Positions 17,166 through 25,238 of a DNA stretch of 64,000 nt are shown here, one piece after another (position 1 is the stretch's first letter; the number at the start of each line of letters is the position of its first letter). Source of the DNA: Amycolatopsis viridis (GTDB lineage Bacteria > Actinomycetota > Actinomycetes > Mycobacteriales > Pseudonocardiaceae); assembly GCF_011758765.1 (NCBI RefSeq), contig NZ_JAANOU010000001.1, positions 1,736,001-1,800,000 of the forward strand, read 5' to 3'. The translations under genes were made by a program, and so were the position numbers. Below the pieces are notes generated by a model, which searched no databases, was not told where the DNA came from, and was given only the letters and a program-made list of their open reading frames with translations.

Positions 17166-18499
17166 GAGATCCGCACGCCGAGCGCCGCGCCCGCCACGCG
17201 AAGCAGGGTCGGATCGTCCGGCGCGGAGCGCCCGCCCGGGTAGGCGGCCAGCACGAGCCGGACCGCCTTGCCCGAGACGGCGCTCTGGTAGGCGGCTCCA
17301 GCGAGGTCCGGTTCGCGCGGCCACCGGTGGGTCTCGGTCGCCAGATCGGTGATGCCGCCGCTGCCCGGCGTGTCGGCGAGCTGTTTGAAGGCCGCGGCCT
17401 GCTCGTCGCTGCCGAACGTGAGCACGGCAACCGACACCACCACGGCCCGCCCGTTCACGGTCGCCTCGAAGCTGCCGCGTTCCATGCCCGCGCAGCCACC
17501 GGCCTGCAACCGGGCCTGCAGGTCCCCGTAGGAGTGCGCGGCACAGGTGCGGTCCGTGCCGCCGGCCCGTTCGGCGAACTCCACACCGGCGACGGACTGC
17601 CGCCCGGCGGGGACGGTGGTGGTCGGGGACGCGGTCACCGGCTCGTCGCCCCCGCCCGTGGTGGCCAGCAGGATCACGGCCACCACCAGCACCAGCGCCG
17701 CGGCGATCGCCGCGGCCGGCCGCCACGGCAACGGCCGCGGCGCCGGGATCGTGCGCACCGGCTCGGCCGCGGAGAGCCGGGACACCGGTATCGCGGCCTC
17801 GGGCAGGGGGACCACCGGTGGCACCGCCGCGGGTTCCGCCGGCCGCCGGCGCGGCCGCGGCCTGGCCGGCGGCAGCTTCACCGTCACCGGTTCTTCGGAC
17901 GCGCTAAAGCCTTCGGCGGCCAGATCGTCCGGGGTGAGGGCGGTGTCCGGGGCGAGGGTGCCGATCAGCGCGCGTGCCTGGTCCGGTGTGCACGGCCAGG
18001 GGGCCGGGGTCAGCGAGGTGATCGCGGCCAGCAGGCTGTCCTGCGTGGGGAACAGGACGCGGACGTGGCCGGCGAGGTCGGCGGCCGGCTGCTCGATCTC
18101 CTCGGCGAACGGCCCGACCGCGATGATCGTCGCGATCGGCAGGTGCTCGGGCACGTCCGGGCGCAGGCGGTCGGTGACGGCTTCGGCCAGCGCAAGCGCG
18201 TGCGCCGCGGGGTTGACGACGTCAAGGTCGGCGACGAGCGGCCACCCGTCGGCCTTCCACTGGCCGGTCAGGGGCGCTTCGAGGCGGATCGCCGGACCGG
18301 GCAGGTCGACGCCGATCACGACGAGGACGGCGCGGGGGAGCACGACGATCGCCTCGACCGGTGGCCGGCCCGGCAGCGGGCGGGCACCGGCGAGTGCGAC
18401 ACCGCCGGCGACGTCGTCCCCGCGGCCCAGCGCGGCGAGCGCGGCCCGGACGTCGGCGGCGACGCGCGCGGGTTGTGGCTCCAGGCGGACCAACCGCAC
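17162..18499 (-). CDS. Hypothetical single-pass membrane protein
   Basis: A 445-residue protein I cannot assign to a named family. It has a cytoplasmic N-terminal alpha/beta domain of about 170 residues, whose strand pattern (AIVVLPRAVLVVIGVD, then NPAAHALALAEAV, then IATIIAVGP) loosely recalls NERD-like nuclease folds. A Pro/Arg-rich linker covers about 205-258, and one transmembrane helix lies at 261-281 (AAAIAAALVLVVAVILLAT). An external domain of about 150 residues follows, with two cysteines that could form a disulfide (DRTCAAHSY and GGCAGMERG). GTG 18499 is chosen for the GGGGAGG six bases upstream. The NERD resemblance is a weak inference. Confidence 0.7.
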   Translation of the reverse strand: MRLVRLEPQPARVAADVRAALAALGRGDDVAGGVALAGARPLPGRPPVEAIVVLPRAVLVVIGVDLPGPAIRLEAPLTGQWKADGWPLVADLDVVNPAAHALALAEAVTDRLRPDVPEHLPIATIIAVGPFAEEIEQPAADLAGHVRVLFPTQDSLLAAITSLTPAPWPCTPDQARALIGTLAPDTALTPDDLAAEGFSASEEPVTVKLPPARPRPRRRPAEPAAVPPVVPLPEAAIPVSRLSAAEPVRTIPAPRPLPWRPAAAIAAALVLVVAVILLATTGGGDEPVTASPTTTVPAGRQSVAGVEFAERAGGTDRTCAAHSYGDLQARLQAGGCAGMERGSFEATVNGRAVVVSVAVLTFGSDEQAAAFKQLADTPGSGGITDLATETHRWPREPDLAGAAYQSAVSGKAVRLVLAAYPGGRSAPDDPTLLRVAGAALGVRIS

Positions 18500-18626
18500 G
18501 GCGCACCTCCCCGAACTCGTCCGCGCGCGAATCACGCTAGCGCGCTGTGGGGCCGACGGGCCTCGATGGTGTGACGAGTGCGCGGAAGATCTCCCGCTTT
18601 GGTGGCACTGGGCGGCTCGTTGGTGA

Positions 18627-18656
18627 TTGACAGTGATCGAGGTCGTTCTGTTAAGT
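18627..18656 (+). promoter_or_regulatory. Candidate promoter for DUF3145 gene
   Basis: A perfect TTGACA -35 box, 18-base spacer and TTAAGT -10 box in the AT-richest part of the gap. It would give a leader of roughly 230 bases. Confidence 0.5.
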
Positions 18657-18705
18657 GTTACTGGTTGCAGTCGACGGGGTGGCGCGGACGACAGCGCTCC
18701 CCCGG

Positions 18706-18730
18706 GCGGGGGGCCGGGCCGGCCCCCCGC
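18706..18730. repeat. Perfect GC-only inverted repeat
   Basis: Arms GCGGGGGGCCGG and CCGGCCCCCCGC with a single-base centre. It lies inside the predicted leader of the DUF3145 gene and could be a pausing or termination hairpin. Confidence 0.6.
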
Positions 18731-18890
18731 GTGCCTGTGTTTGCTGCGACATCTGAGGTTCCTGTGGCGAAATGCCGTCGGCGGGGTGCAGAATGTGGGC
18801 AGTCACGTCAAGGACTGCTTCACCGCAGGCGTGCCGAGGCTCGCGAGGTCGTAGGGGAAGACGCCCCTCGTCGAGTAGCGGAGGTCAGCA

Positions 18891-19382
18891 GTGAGCACCC
18901 GTGGCGTGGTTTACGTCCACTCGTCGCCGTCTGCGGTGTGCCCGCACGTCGAGTGGGCGATCTCGGGCACCCTGGGTACCCGGGTCGATCTGAAGTGGAC
19001 GGCGCAACCCGCCGCTCCAGGGCAGCTGCGTGCCGAGTGCACGTGGAGTGCGCCCGCGGGAACCGGCGCCAAGCTGGCGGCCGGTCTCAAGGCGTGGCCG
19101 ATGCTGCGGTTCGAGGTGACGGAGGAGCCCAGTGCCGGCGTCGACGGCGAGCGGTTCTGCTACGTGCCCGGGCTGGGTCTGTGGCGTGGCCGCACGAGCG
19201 CGAACGGTGACATCGTCGTCGGGGAGGACCAACTGCGCACCCTCGTCGCGACGTGCCGTGCGGGGGAGCAGCTGACGCACAAGCTGGACGAGCTGCTGGC
19301 CGCCAGCTGGGACGAGGCGCTGGAGCCGTTCCGCCACGCGGGCGACGGGGCGCCGGTCACGTGGCTGCACCGCGTGGGGTGA
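18891..19382 (+). CDS. DUF3145 family protein
   Basis: A 163-residue soluble protein of the actinobacterial DUF3145 family, recognisable from STRGVVYVHSSPSAVCPHVEWAI at the start, the CTWSAPAGTGAKLAAGLKAWP centre and the HRVG end. The biochemical function is not known. In many actinomycetes it lies next to the type II fatty-acid genes, and here too it is within 2 kb of fabF, although on the opposite strand. GTG 18891 has CGGAGG seven bases upstream. No signal peptide or membrane segment is seen. Confidence 0.85.
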   Translation: MSTRGVVYVHSSPSAVCPHVEWAISGTLGTRVDLKWTAQPAAPGQLRAECTWSAPAGTGAKLAAGLKAWPMLRFEVTEEPSAGVDGERFCYVPGLGLWRGRTSANGDIVVGEDQLRTLVATCRAGEQLTHKLDELLAASWDEALEPFRHAGDGAPVTWLHRVG

Positions 19383-19473
19383 GGTGGCTGCCCCGCGACG
19401 CTGGTCGCGGCGGTGATCGATGTCGCGGAAACCTGCTCCATCCGCGGGTGACCGCCCGCACTACGCTGCCGGT

Positions 19474-20067
19474 GTGACAGCCATGCCGGCGCCTCCCGCA
19501 GCACCACCCCGCTGGCTGGTGCCCGTGGTCATCGTGGTGGTGTCGATCATGGTCGGCGGCGGTCTCCTCGCCCGCGAGCTCTACCGCCTGCCGGAGGCCG
19601 TGCCGGACACCATCCTGGCCGAGTCCACGACCAACCGGCCGCTCGCCCAGCAACCGGGCCCGGACACCGTCGAGCTCACCCCGGACGCGGCGGCCCACCC
19701 CCGCAGCGAGGTCGTGCGCACGCTGCTCCAGACCTACTACGACTCGATCAACCACCGCGACTACGAGCTGTGGAGGACGGTCGTCACGCGGGAACGGATC
19801 CAGGCCAAACCCAGGAGCACCTGGCTCGACGACTACGGCAGCACTCGCGACGGCAGCATCCTCGTCTACCGCATCAACCCGGTTTCCGACGCGGAGCTGC
19901 GCGTCCTCGTCGGGTTCACCAGCACCCAGAACGCCGAGGACGCCCCGCCCGAACTCCCCGAACCGTGTGTCCACTGGCGACTGGTCCTGCCGCTCGCCCT
20001 CGAGTCCGGTGCGTGGAAGATCGACGCGGTCACCGGCTCCACCACCCCGGAGCTGTCCCGCTGCTGA
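19474..20067 (+). CDS. Membrane-anchored NTF2-like hypothetical protein
   Basis: A 197-residue protein with one N-terminal transmembrane helix (WLVPVVIVVVSIMVGGGLLA at about 14-33) and an external domain. The domain's pattern (VVRTLLQTYYDSINHRDYELWRTVVT, later VHWRLVLPL...AWKIDAV) looks like the cone-shaped NTF2/Mce-associated fold found on many actinobacterial envelope proteins. GTG 19474 is preferred because TACGCT at 19462-19467 ends six bases before it, the geometry of a leaderless transcript; a longer frame from 19420 lacks a ribosome site. It converges on fabF across a shared terminator. The function is unknown. Confidence 0.7.
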   Translation: MTAMPAPPAAPPRWLVPVVIVVVSIMVGGGLLARELYRLPEAVPDTILAESTTNRPLAQQPGPDTVELTPDAAAHPRSEVVRTLLQTYYDSINHRDYELWRTVVTRERIQAKPRSTWLDDYGSTRDGSILVYRINPVSDAELRVLVGFTSTQNAEDAPPELPEPCVHWRLVLPLALESGAWKIDAVTGSTTPELSRC

Positions 20068-20075
20068 CGGCATGA

Positions 20076-20106
20076 CGAAGACCCCGGCACCGGGCCGGGG
20101 TCTTCG
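20076..20106. terminator. Bidirectional terminator between NTF2-like gene and fabF
   Basis: A perfect 13-bp stem (20076-20088 with 20094-20106, core GAAGACCCCGGC) and a 5-base loop, placed exactly between two convergent stop codons. Confidence 0.8.
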
Positions 20107-20120
20107 CCGGGCAACAGAAC

Positions 20121-21368
20121 CTACGCGCCGGTGAACAACAGCGCCGTGTTGTGTCCGCCGAACCCGAACGAGTTGCTCAGCGCGGCCGCGAGCTCCACCT
20201 TCCGGGGCTCCCCGGACACCACGTCGAGCTCGACCTTCGGGTCCAGGTGCTCCAGGTTCAGCGTCGGCGGCACCACCCCGTGGTACAGCGACAACAGCGT
20301 CAGGATGCCCTCGACCGCCCCCGCGCCACCGACCAGGTGCCCCAGAGCCGACTTCGGCGCGGTCACCACCGGGTGCTCACCGACGGCCTTGCGGATGGCG
20401 TTGGCCTCGCCGATGTCACCGACCACGGTGGACGTCGCGTGCGCGTTCACGTGCCCGACGTCGGCCGACGTGAGACCCGCCATGGTCATCGCGTTGGCCA
20501 TCGCGGCGATCTGCCCGATGCCTTCCGGGTGGTTGCCGGTGATGTGGTGCGCGTCGGAGGTGATGCCGTACCCGGCCAGCCGGCCGTAGATCCGCGCGCC
20601 GCGGGCCTTCGCCCGGTCGGCCCGCTCCAGCACGACCACACCGGCACCTTCACCGAGCACGAACCCGTCCCGGTCGGTGTCGAACGGCCGCGACGCGCGC
20701 TCCGGCTCGTCGTTGCGCGTGGACACCGTCCGCGCCTGCGCGAACCCGGCGATGGTGATCGGGTGGATGCAGGCCTCCGCACCACCCGCCACCACCACGT
20801 CGGCCCGGCCGTTCTGGATCATCTGGTAGCCGTTGGCGATGCCCTCGGCACCGGAGGCGCACGCCGACACCGGCGAATGCACGCCGGCCCTGGCCTTGAG
20901 GTCGATGCCGACGTGCGCGGCCGGCCCGTTCGGCATCAGCATCGGCACGGTCAGGGGCGAGACCTTCCGGATGCCGTGCTCCTCGAGCAGGTCGTCCATG
21001 GCCAGCAGCGTCAGCGGGCCGCCGATGCCGGTGCCGATGGACACGCCGAGCCGATCCGGGTCGACGTCGGTGTGCTCGTCGCTGGGCTGTTCGAAACCGG
21101 CGTCCGCCCACGCCTGCCGGGCGGCGATGAGCGCGATCTGCTCACACCGGTCCAGCCGGCGCGCCTGCACGCGCGGCAGCTTCTCCGCCGGATCCTCGGC
21201 GAGCGTCGCGCCGATCTTGACCGGCAGGTCGAACCGCTCGACCCAGTCGGCCTCGATCCGCCGGATGCCGCTGCGGCCGGCGAGCAAGCCCTCCCACGTG
21301 GACGCGACGTCCCCGCCGAGTGGCGTCGTCGCGCCGATCCCCGTGATCACGACGTCGATGTTGCTCAT
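20121..21368 (-). CDS. fabF: Beta-ketoacyl-ACP synthase II (KasA/FabF)
   Basis: The elongation condensing enzyme of type II fatty-acid synthesis, 415 aa. It joins malonyl-ACP to a growing acyl-ACP in the cytosol. The thiolase-fold triad is intact: Cys170 in SACASG, His310 in NAHATST and His344 in KSALGHLVGG. It is the last gene of fabD-fabH-acpP-fabF, 43 bases after acpP. The bidirectional hairpin just beyond the stop ends the operon. Actinobacteria with mycolic acids call this enzyme KasA; in Amycolatopsis-like organisms it would serve membrane fatty acids. Confidence 0.96.
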   Translation of the reverse strand: MSNIDVVITGIGATTPLGGDVASTWEGLLAGRSGIRRIEADWVERFDLPVKIGATLAEDPAEKLPRVQARRLDRCEQIALIAARQAWADAGFEQPSDEHTDVDPDRLGVSIGTGIGGPLTLLAMDDLLEEHGIRKVSPLTVPMLMPNGPAAHVGIDLKARAGVHSPVSACASGAEGIANGYQMIQNGRADVVVAGGAEACIHPITIAGFAQARTVSTRNDEPERASRPFDTDRDGFVLGEGAGVVVLERADRAKARGARIYGRLAGYGITSDAHHITGNHPEGIGQIAAMANAMTMAGLTSADVGHVNAHATSTVVGDIGEANAIRKAVGEHPVVTAPKSALGHLVGGAGAVEGILTLLSLYHGVVPPTLNLEHLDPKVELDVVSGEPRKVELAAALSNSFGFGGHNTALLFTGA

Positions 21369-21411
21369 GCGGAGTCTCCCCGAGGTTCGGCCGAAGAAAT
21401 TCAGCTCGTGC

Positions 21412-21657
21412 TTACTTGGCGTTCGCGGCGACGTAGTCCACGGCGTCGCCGACGGTCTTGAGGTTGGCCAGCTCGTCGTCCGGGATCTTGACCCCGAACT
21501 TGTCCTCGGCCTGCACCGCGATCTCCACCATCGACAGCGAGTCGATGTCCAGGTCGTCGACGAAGGACTTCTCCAGGCTCACGTCGTCCTGCGAGACGCC
21601 CGCGACCTCCTCGACGATCTCCGCGAGGCCGTTGAGGATCTCCTGCTTGTCCGCCAC
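21412..21657 (-). CDS. acpP: Acyl carrier protein
   Basis: An 81-residue acidic carrier protein. The phosphopantetheine attachment serine is Ser40 in the DIDSLSMVE motif. It shuttles acyl chains between FabD, FabH and FabF, whose genes flank it. The start GTG 21657 (VADKQEILNG) has AAAGGAAA about nine bases upstream; a longer frame would add 22 unrelated residues. The length and the VEEVAGV...KSFVDDLDIDS pattern are those of primary-metabolism ACPs rather than polyketide ones. Confidence 0.96.
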   Translation of the reverse strand: MADKQEILNGLAEIVEEVAGVSQDDVSLEKSFVDDLDIDSLSMVEIAVQAEDKFGVKIPDDELANLKTVGDAVDYVAANAK

Positions 21658-21719
21658 GATGGTGTTTCCTTTCTGAGGGTTCGACACCGGCAGGCCCGTG
21701 CCTGCCGGCGATAGTGGTA

Positions 21720-22697
21720 TCACGGGCAGATGACGACCTGTCCGGCGTAGGACAGGCCCGCGCCGAATCCAACCATCAGCACCACGTCACCCGATTTGAC
21801 GGTGCCCGCTTTCCGCATGTGGTCCAGCGCCATGGGGATCGACGCGGACGAGGTGTTGCCGGAGAACTTGATGTCGTCGGCGACGATCAGGTCCTCCCGC
21901 GCGCCCTTGGCGCGCAGGCGCTTGGCGATCGCGTCCACGATCCGCAGGTTCGCCTGGTGCGGGATGAGCACGTCGACGTCCGACGGCTGCAACCCGGCCA
22001 GCTCGACCGCCCGCAACGCGATCGGGGCGATCTGCGTGGTCGCCCACCGGAAGACCGACTGGCCCTCCTGGTAGATGTAGCGGTGGTCGCGCATGTAGAT
22101 GGTGTCGACCAGGTCCCCGGCGCTGCCCCAGGAGACCGGCCCGATGCCCGGCTCGTCCGACGGTCCGACCACCGCGGCGCCCGCGCCGTCCGCGAAGATG
22201 ATCGCGTTGGCGCGGTCCACCGGGTCGACCACGTCGGTCAGCTTCTCCGCGCCGATCACCAGCACCCGCCCGGCCGAGCCGGCGCGGATCAGGTCGGAGG
22301 CGACGCCGAGGCCGTAGCAGAACCCGGCGCACGCGGCGTTGAGGTCGAACGCGCCGGCCGCCTTGACCCCGATCCGGTCGGCGACCTGGCCGGCCGCGTT
22401 CGGGATCGGTGACGGCATGGTGCAGTTCGGCACGATCACCGTGTCCACGTCGGCCGGCTGCAGGCCGGCGTCGGCCAGCGCCGCGTTGCCCGCCTTGACC
22501 GCCATGTCGACGAGCAGCTCGTCCTTGTCGGCGAACCGGCGCTCGATGATGCCGACCCGGTCCCGGATCCACTGGTCGCTGGTGTCCATGATCTGGGACA
22601 GGTCGTCGTTGGTGACGACGCGCTCGGGCTGGTAGCTGCCGACGCCGAGGATGCGGGTGGCGGCCGGGCCCTGCTTCTGGCGTAACACCGGGCTCAC
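21720..22697 (-). CDS. fabH: Beta-ketoacyl-ACP synthase III
   Basis: The initiating condensing enzyme of 325 aa. It joins an acyl-CoA primer to malonyl-ACP. The triad is Cys123 in NAACAGFCYGL, His247 in IPHQAN and Asn281 in FSGNTSS. In actinobacteria FabH favours branched primers, which would give iso/anteiso fatty acids (family knowledge). GTG 22697 overlaps the fabD stop by four bases (GTGA), with AAGGAG six bases upstream inside fabD, so the two are translationally coupled. Confidence 0.96.
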   Translation of the reverse strand: MSPVLRQKQGPAATRILGVGSYQPERVVTNDDLSQIMDTSDQWIRDRVGIIERRFADKDELLVDMAVKAGNAALADAGLQPADVDTVIVPNCTMPSPIPNAAGQVADRIGVKAAGAFDLNAACAGFCYGLGVASDLIRAGSAGRVLVIGAEKLTDVVDPVDRANAIIFADGAGAAVVGPSDEPGIGPVSWGSAGDLVDTIYMRDHRYIYQEGQSVFRWATTQIAPIALRAVELAGLQPSDVDVLIPHQANLRIVDAIAKRLRAKGAREDLIVADDIKFSGNTSSASIPMALDHMRKAGTVKSGDVVLMVGFGAGLSYAGQVVICP

Positions 22698-23599
22698 AGG
22701 ATCTCCTTGGCGGCGGGCAGATCGGCGGGGGTCTTCACGGCGACGGTCTGCGTGACCGTGCCCTTGAGCTGGCGCTTGACCAGTCCGGTCAGGGTCCCCG
22801 CGGGCGGCAGCTCGACCGTCGTGGTGACGCCCAGCTCGACCAGGCCGTCCATCGTCAGATCCCAGCGGACCGGGCGCGTGACCTGCTTGACCAGCCGCTC
22901 CAGGTATTCGGCGCCGCTGGTGACCACGGTGCCGTCGGCGTTGGACAGCAGCGGGCGGACCGGGTCCTTCGGCGTGATGGACGCGGCGTGGGCGCGCAGG
23001 GCCTCCTCGGCGGGGGCCATGTACTGGGTGTGGAAGGCGCCGGCGACCTTCAGCGGCCGGACCTTCGTGCCCTCGAGCGGCTCGGCGACGATGCGCTCGA
23101 TCGCGTCCTTGGCGCCGGAGGCGACGATCTGGCCGGCGCCGTTGCGGTTCGCCGCGACGAGGCCGTGATCCGCCAGCCACGCGACGACCTGGTCCGGGTC
23201 GCCCAGCATGACAGCAGCCATCGAGGTCGGCTCGATCGCGCACGCCTTCGCCATCTCGGCGCCCCGCACCGCGGCCAGGGCAACGGCCTCCTCGGGGGTG
23301 AGCACGCCGGCCGCGGCCGCGGCCGCCAGCTCGCCGACCGAGTGGCCGGCGACCGGGGCGCCGGACGGGACGTCGCCCAGCGCGTCGAAGGCCAGCAGCG
23401 AGAGCGCGACGATCAGCGGCTGCGTGATCGCGGTGTCCTGGATGGTCTCGGCGTCGGCCTCGGTGCCGAGGTGGACCAGGTCGAGCCCGGTCCGCTCCGA
23501 CCACCGCGCGAGCTTCTCGCGGGTACCGTCGAGTTCGAGCCAGGGGGAGAACATGCCGGGCGCTTGGGAGCCCTGCCCGGGAGCGAGCACTGCTGTCAC
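22694..23599 (-). CDS. fabD: Malonyl-CoA:ACP transacylase
   Basis: A 301-residue transacylase that loads malonyl units onto AcpP. The N-terminal VLAPGQGSQAPGM motif, the catalytic Ser87 in GHSVGE and His190 in GAFHTQYM are all present. It opens the fabD-fabH-acpP-fabF operon. The start is GTG 23599. The 180 bases upstream separate it from fasR and contain a candidate operator and the fasR terminator. Confidence 0.96.
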   Translation of the reverse strand: MTAVLAPGQGSQAPGMFSPWLELDGTREKLARWSERTGLDLVHLGTEADAETIQDTAITQPLIVALSLLAFDALGDVPSGAPVAGHSVGELAAAAAAGVLTPEEAVALAAVRGAEMAKACAIEPTSMAAVMLGDPDQVVAWLADHGLVAANRNGAGQIVASGAKDAIERIVAEPLEGTKVRPLKVAGAFHTQYMAPAEEALRAHAASITPKDPVRPLLSNADGTVVTSGAEYLERLVKQVTRPVRWDLTMDGLVELGVTTTVELPPAGTLTGLVKRQLKGTVTQTVAVKTPADLPAAKEIL

Positions 23600-23667
23600 G
23601 CCTTCAAGGGAACATGCTCGCCGGCCGGGGCCGGGATGCCGCTGGTCACCAAGTCGGAGCGGCGATC

Positions 23668-23684
23668 TTGTAGAAGACCTACAA
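23668..23684. promoter_or_regulatory. Inverted repeat before fabD, candidate FasR operator
   Basis: TTGTAG-N5-CTACAA (arms 23668-23673 and 23679-23684). The symmetry extends outward to ATCT(T)TGTAG/CTACAAAGAT with one inserted base. It sits about 70 bases before the fabD start, in an AT-richer patch. Confidence 0.55.
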
Positions 23685-23751
23685 AGATGGCGCCCGGGTG
23701 CCCTCTTCCAGCGGCGATGTGTTGTCGGTTCCGGGCAGGCCGGAAGTGAAA

Positions 23752-23776
23752 CCGGTCACCAGCAGCCTGTGACCGG
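23752..23776 (-). terminator. Hairpin after fasR
   Basis: CCGGTCAC-N9-GTGACCGG (arms 23752-23759 and 23769-23776), directly downstream of the fasR stop. It probably ends fasR transcription before the fab promoter. Confidence 0.5.
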
Positions 23777-23780
23777 CGGG

Positions 23781-24992
23781 TCACCAGAGGCCGCGCGCCC
23801 GGGCGAGCCTGCCGACGGTCAGGGCGACCCGCAGTACGAGGGCGTCGCGCGGCTCGGCGGGGTTGCGGCCGGTGAGCTCGGCTGCCCGCCGTAGCCGGTA
23901 CCGCACCGTGTTGGGGTGCACGAACAGCTTCTTCGCGCACGTCTCCAGCACCCCGCCGGACTCCAGGTACTCGTCCACCGTCTGCAGCATGGTCGGCCCG
24001 GCGCTCTCCAGCGGCTGCGCGATCTCCTCGATCAGCAGCCGCTCGGCGTCGGCGTCCCCGGACAGGGCTCGTTCCGGCAGCAGGTCCGACGACCGCACCG
24101 GGCGCGGAGCCCCCGGCCAGCCGACCACCGCCCGCAGCCCGGACAACGCCTCGGCGGCGCTGCGGTGCGCTTCGGCGAGGCTGGGCACCGTCGGCCCGGC
24201 GACCACCGGCCCCTCGCCGAACGCGCCGGCCAGCTTGCCGAGCACCTCCCGCTGCCGGGCGTCACCGTCGGTCGGTCCGCCGGCCACCACGATCAGCCGG
24301 GTCCCCTGGACGCTGAGCAGCACCGGGCGCCCCAGCCGGGCCGCCAGGCGCCGCACCTCGAACACGACGCTCGGCGGGTCGTCCGACGGTGGCCGCCCGG
24401 CCAGCACCGTCGCCATCGCCGACGGCTCCCAGCCCAGCGCCGCGGCCCGGGACAGCACCGCTTCCTCGGCGTCGCCGCGCACGATGCCGTCCACGACCAG
24501 CGCCTCCAGCCGGGCGTCCCACGCGCCGCGTGCCTCCGCAGCGGCGGCGTAGGAGTTGGCCGTGGCGAACGCGATCTCCCGGCCGTAGCGGAGGATGCCC
24601 TCGACCAGCGCGGCGTGCTCCTCGTCGGTGGCGGCGAACTCCGGCAGCTGCTCCTCGAACACCTCCATCGCCAGCCGCACCAGCCCGACGGCCTGCCGCA
24701 GGCTGATCCAGCGGGACAGGTCCTCGGGCGCGCCGCGGAACGCCTCGGTGGTGAGCTTGAGCGCCTCCTGCGAATCGCGCAGCCAGTCCACGAACCCCGC
24801 CGCGCCGGTCTGGGTGATCAGCAGGATGCTCGCCCGCTGCTCGGCGGGCAGCCGGCCGAACCAGGGCAGCCGCTGCTCCATGGCGGCGACGCTGGCGGAG
24901 GCGAGGCGTCCCGAGGCGTGCTCGAGCCTGCGCAGCGTCTTCGCCGAAAGGCCGTGGTGCTTGGCCGGCCGCCTGCCGTTCGTCTGGGTCAT
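23781..24992 (-). CDS. fasR: PucR-family regulator of fatty-acid synthesis (FasR-type)
   Basis: A 403-residue cytoplasmic regulator. A central GGDEF-like PucR region ends in the HTH_30 domain at the C terminus (LQTVDEYLESGGVLETCAKKLFVHPNTVRYRLRRA). FasR proteins of Streptomyces and mycobacteria activate the adjacent fatty-acid synthesis genes. The gene order fasR-fabD-fabH-acpP-fabF is exactly the conserved one, which supports the name. ATG 24992 begins MTQTNGRRPAKHHGLSAKTL; a much longer open frame upstream is a shadow. It diverges from pnuC across 246 bases that contain a long hairpin and a second palindrome. Confidence 0.9.
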   Translation of the reverse strand: MTQTNGRRPAKHHGLSAKTLRRLEHASGRLASASVAAMEQRLPWFGRLPAEQRASILLITQTGAAGFVDWLRDSQEALKLTTEAFRGAPEDLSRWISLRQAVGLVRLAMEVFEEQLPEFAATDEEHAALVEGILRYGREIAFATANSYAAAAEARGAWDARLEALVVDGIVRGDAEEAVLSRAAALGWEPSAMATVLAGRPPSDDPPSVVFEVRRLAARLGRPVLLSVQGTRLIVVAGGPTDGDARQREVLGKLAGAFGEGPVVAGPTVPSLAEAHRSAAEALSGLRAVVGWPGAPRPVRSSDLLPERALSGDADAERLLIEEIAQPLESAGPTMLQTVDEYLESGGVLETCAKKLFVHPNTVRYRLRRAAELTGRNPAEPRDALVLRVALTVGRLARARGLW

Positions 24993-25029
24993 CGCGGAAC
25001 CGACTCTAACCGGCCGTCCGGTAAATGCG

Positions 25030-25072
25030 AGGCCGCCCGGCGCGTTGCGGTTCTCGCAGCGCCGGGCGGCCT
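25030..25072. promoter_or_regulatory. Long hairpin in the fasR/pnuC divergent region
   Basis: A perfect 14-bp stem (25030-25043 with 25059-25072) closes over an inner 4-bp stem (TGCG/CGCA) with a 5-base loop. It looks like a terminator, yet it lies upstream of both flanking genes. It could be a leader hairpin of fasR (starting about 38 bases before its ATG) or the end of a small RNA. Confidence 0.5.
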
Positions 25073-25095
25073 TATCTCCCCGGTCCCCACCGGTA

Positions 25096-25110
25096 GGTCC
25101 AATATGGACC
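25096..25110. promoter_or_regulatory. Palindrome upstream of pnuC
   Basis: GGTCCA-ATA-TGGACC, a perfect 6-bp inverted repeat with a 3-bp centre, 129 bases before the pnuC ATG. A regulator binding site is likely, but its owner is unknown. Confidence 0.4.
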
Positions 25111-25238
25111 CAGTGGATATTTTCCGCCAGTCTTCTCACTCGATCGTGACAGAAATTTTCCACGGATGTAGCAGGGCTCACTGCGTGTGCCGGAATGCGG
25201 GCGGGATGTGGCAGGTTGTGCCGCAGACGGGAGGCGTC

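Larger units (their letters stand above)
18500..18890. other. 391-bp intergenic region with promoter and GC hairpin
   Basis: This gap between the divergent membrane protein and the DUF3145 gene holds a plus-strand promoter candidate, TTGACA (18627-18632) with an 18-base spacer to TTAAGT (18651-18656). It also holds a perfect 12-bp GC inverted repeat at 18706-18730. A 75-codon frame at 18627-18854 covers both elements and looks fortuitous. The implied DUF3145 leader of over 200 bases is long. Confidence 0.5.

Noticed and set aside
18627..18854. A 75-codon open frame before DUF3145
   Set aside because: It starts inside the predicted promoter, has no ribosome site, and runs through a perfect GC palindrome.
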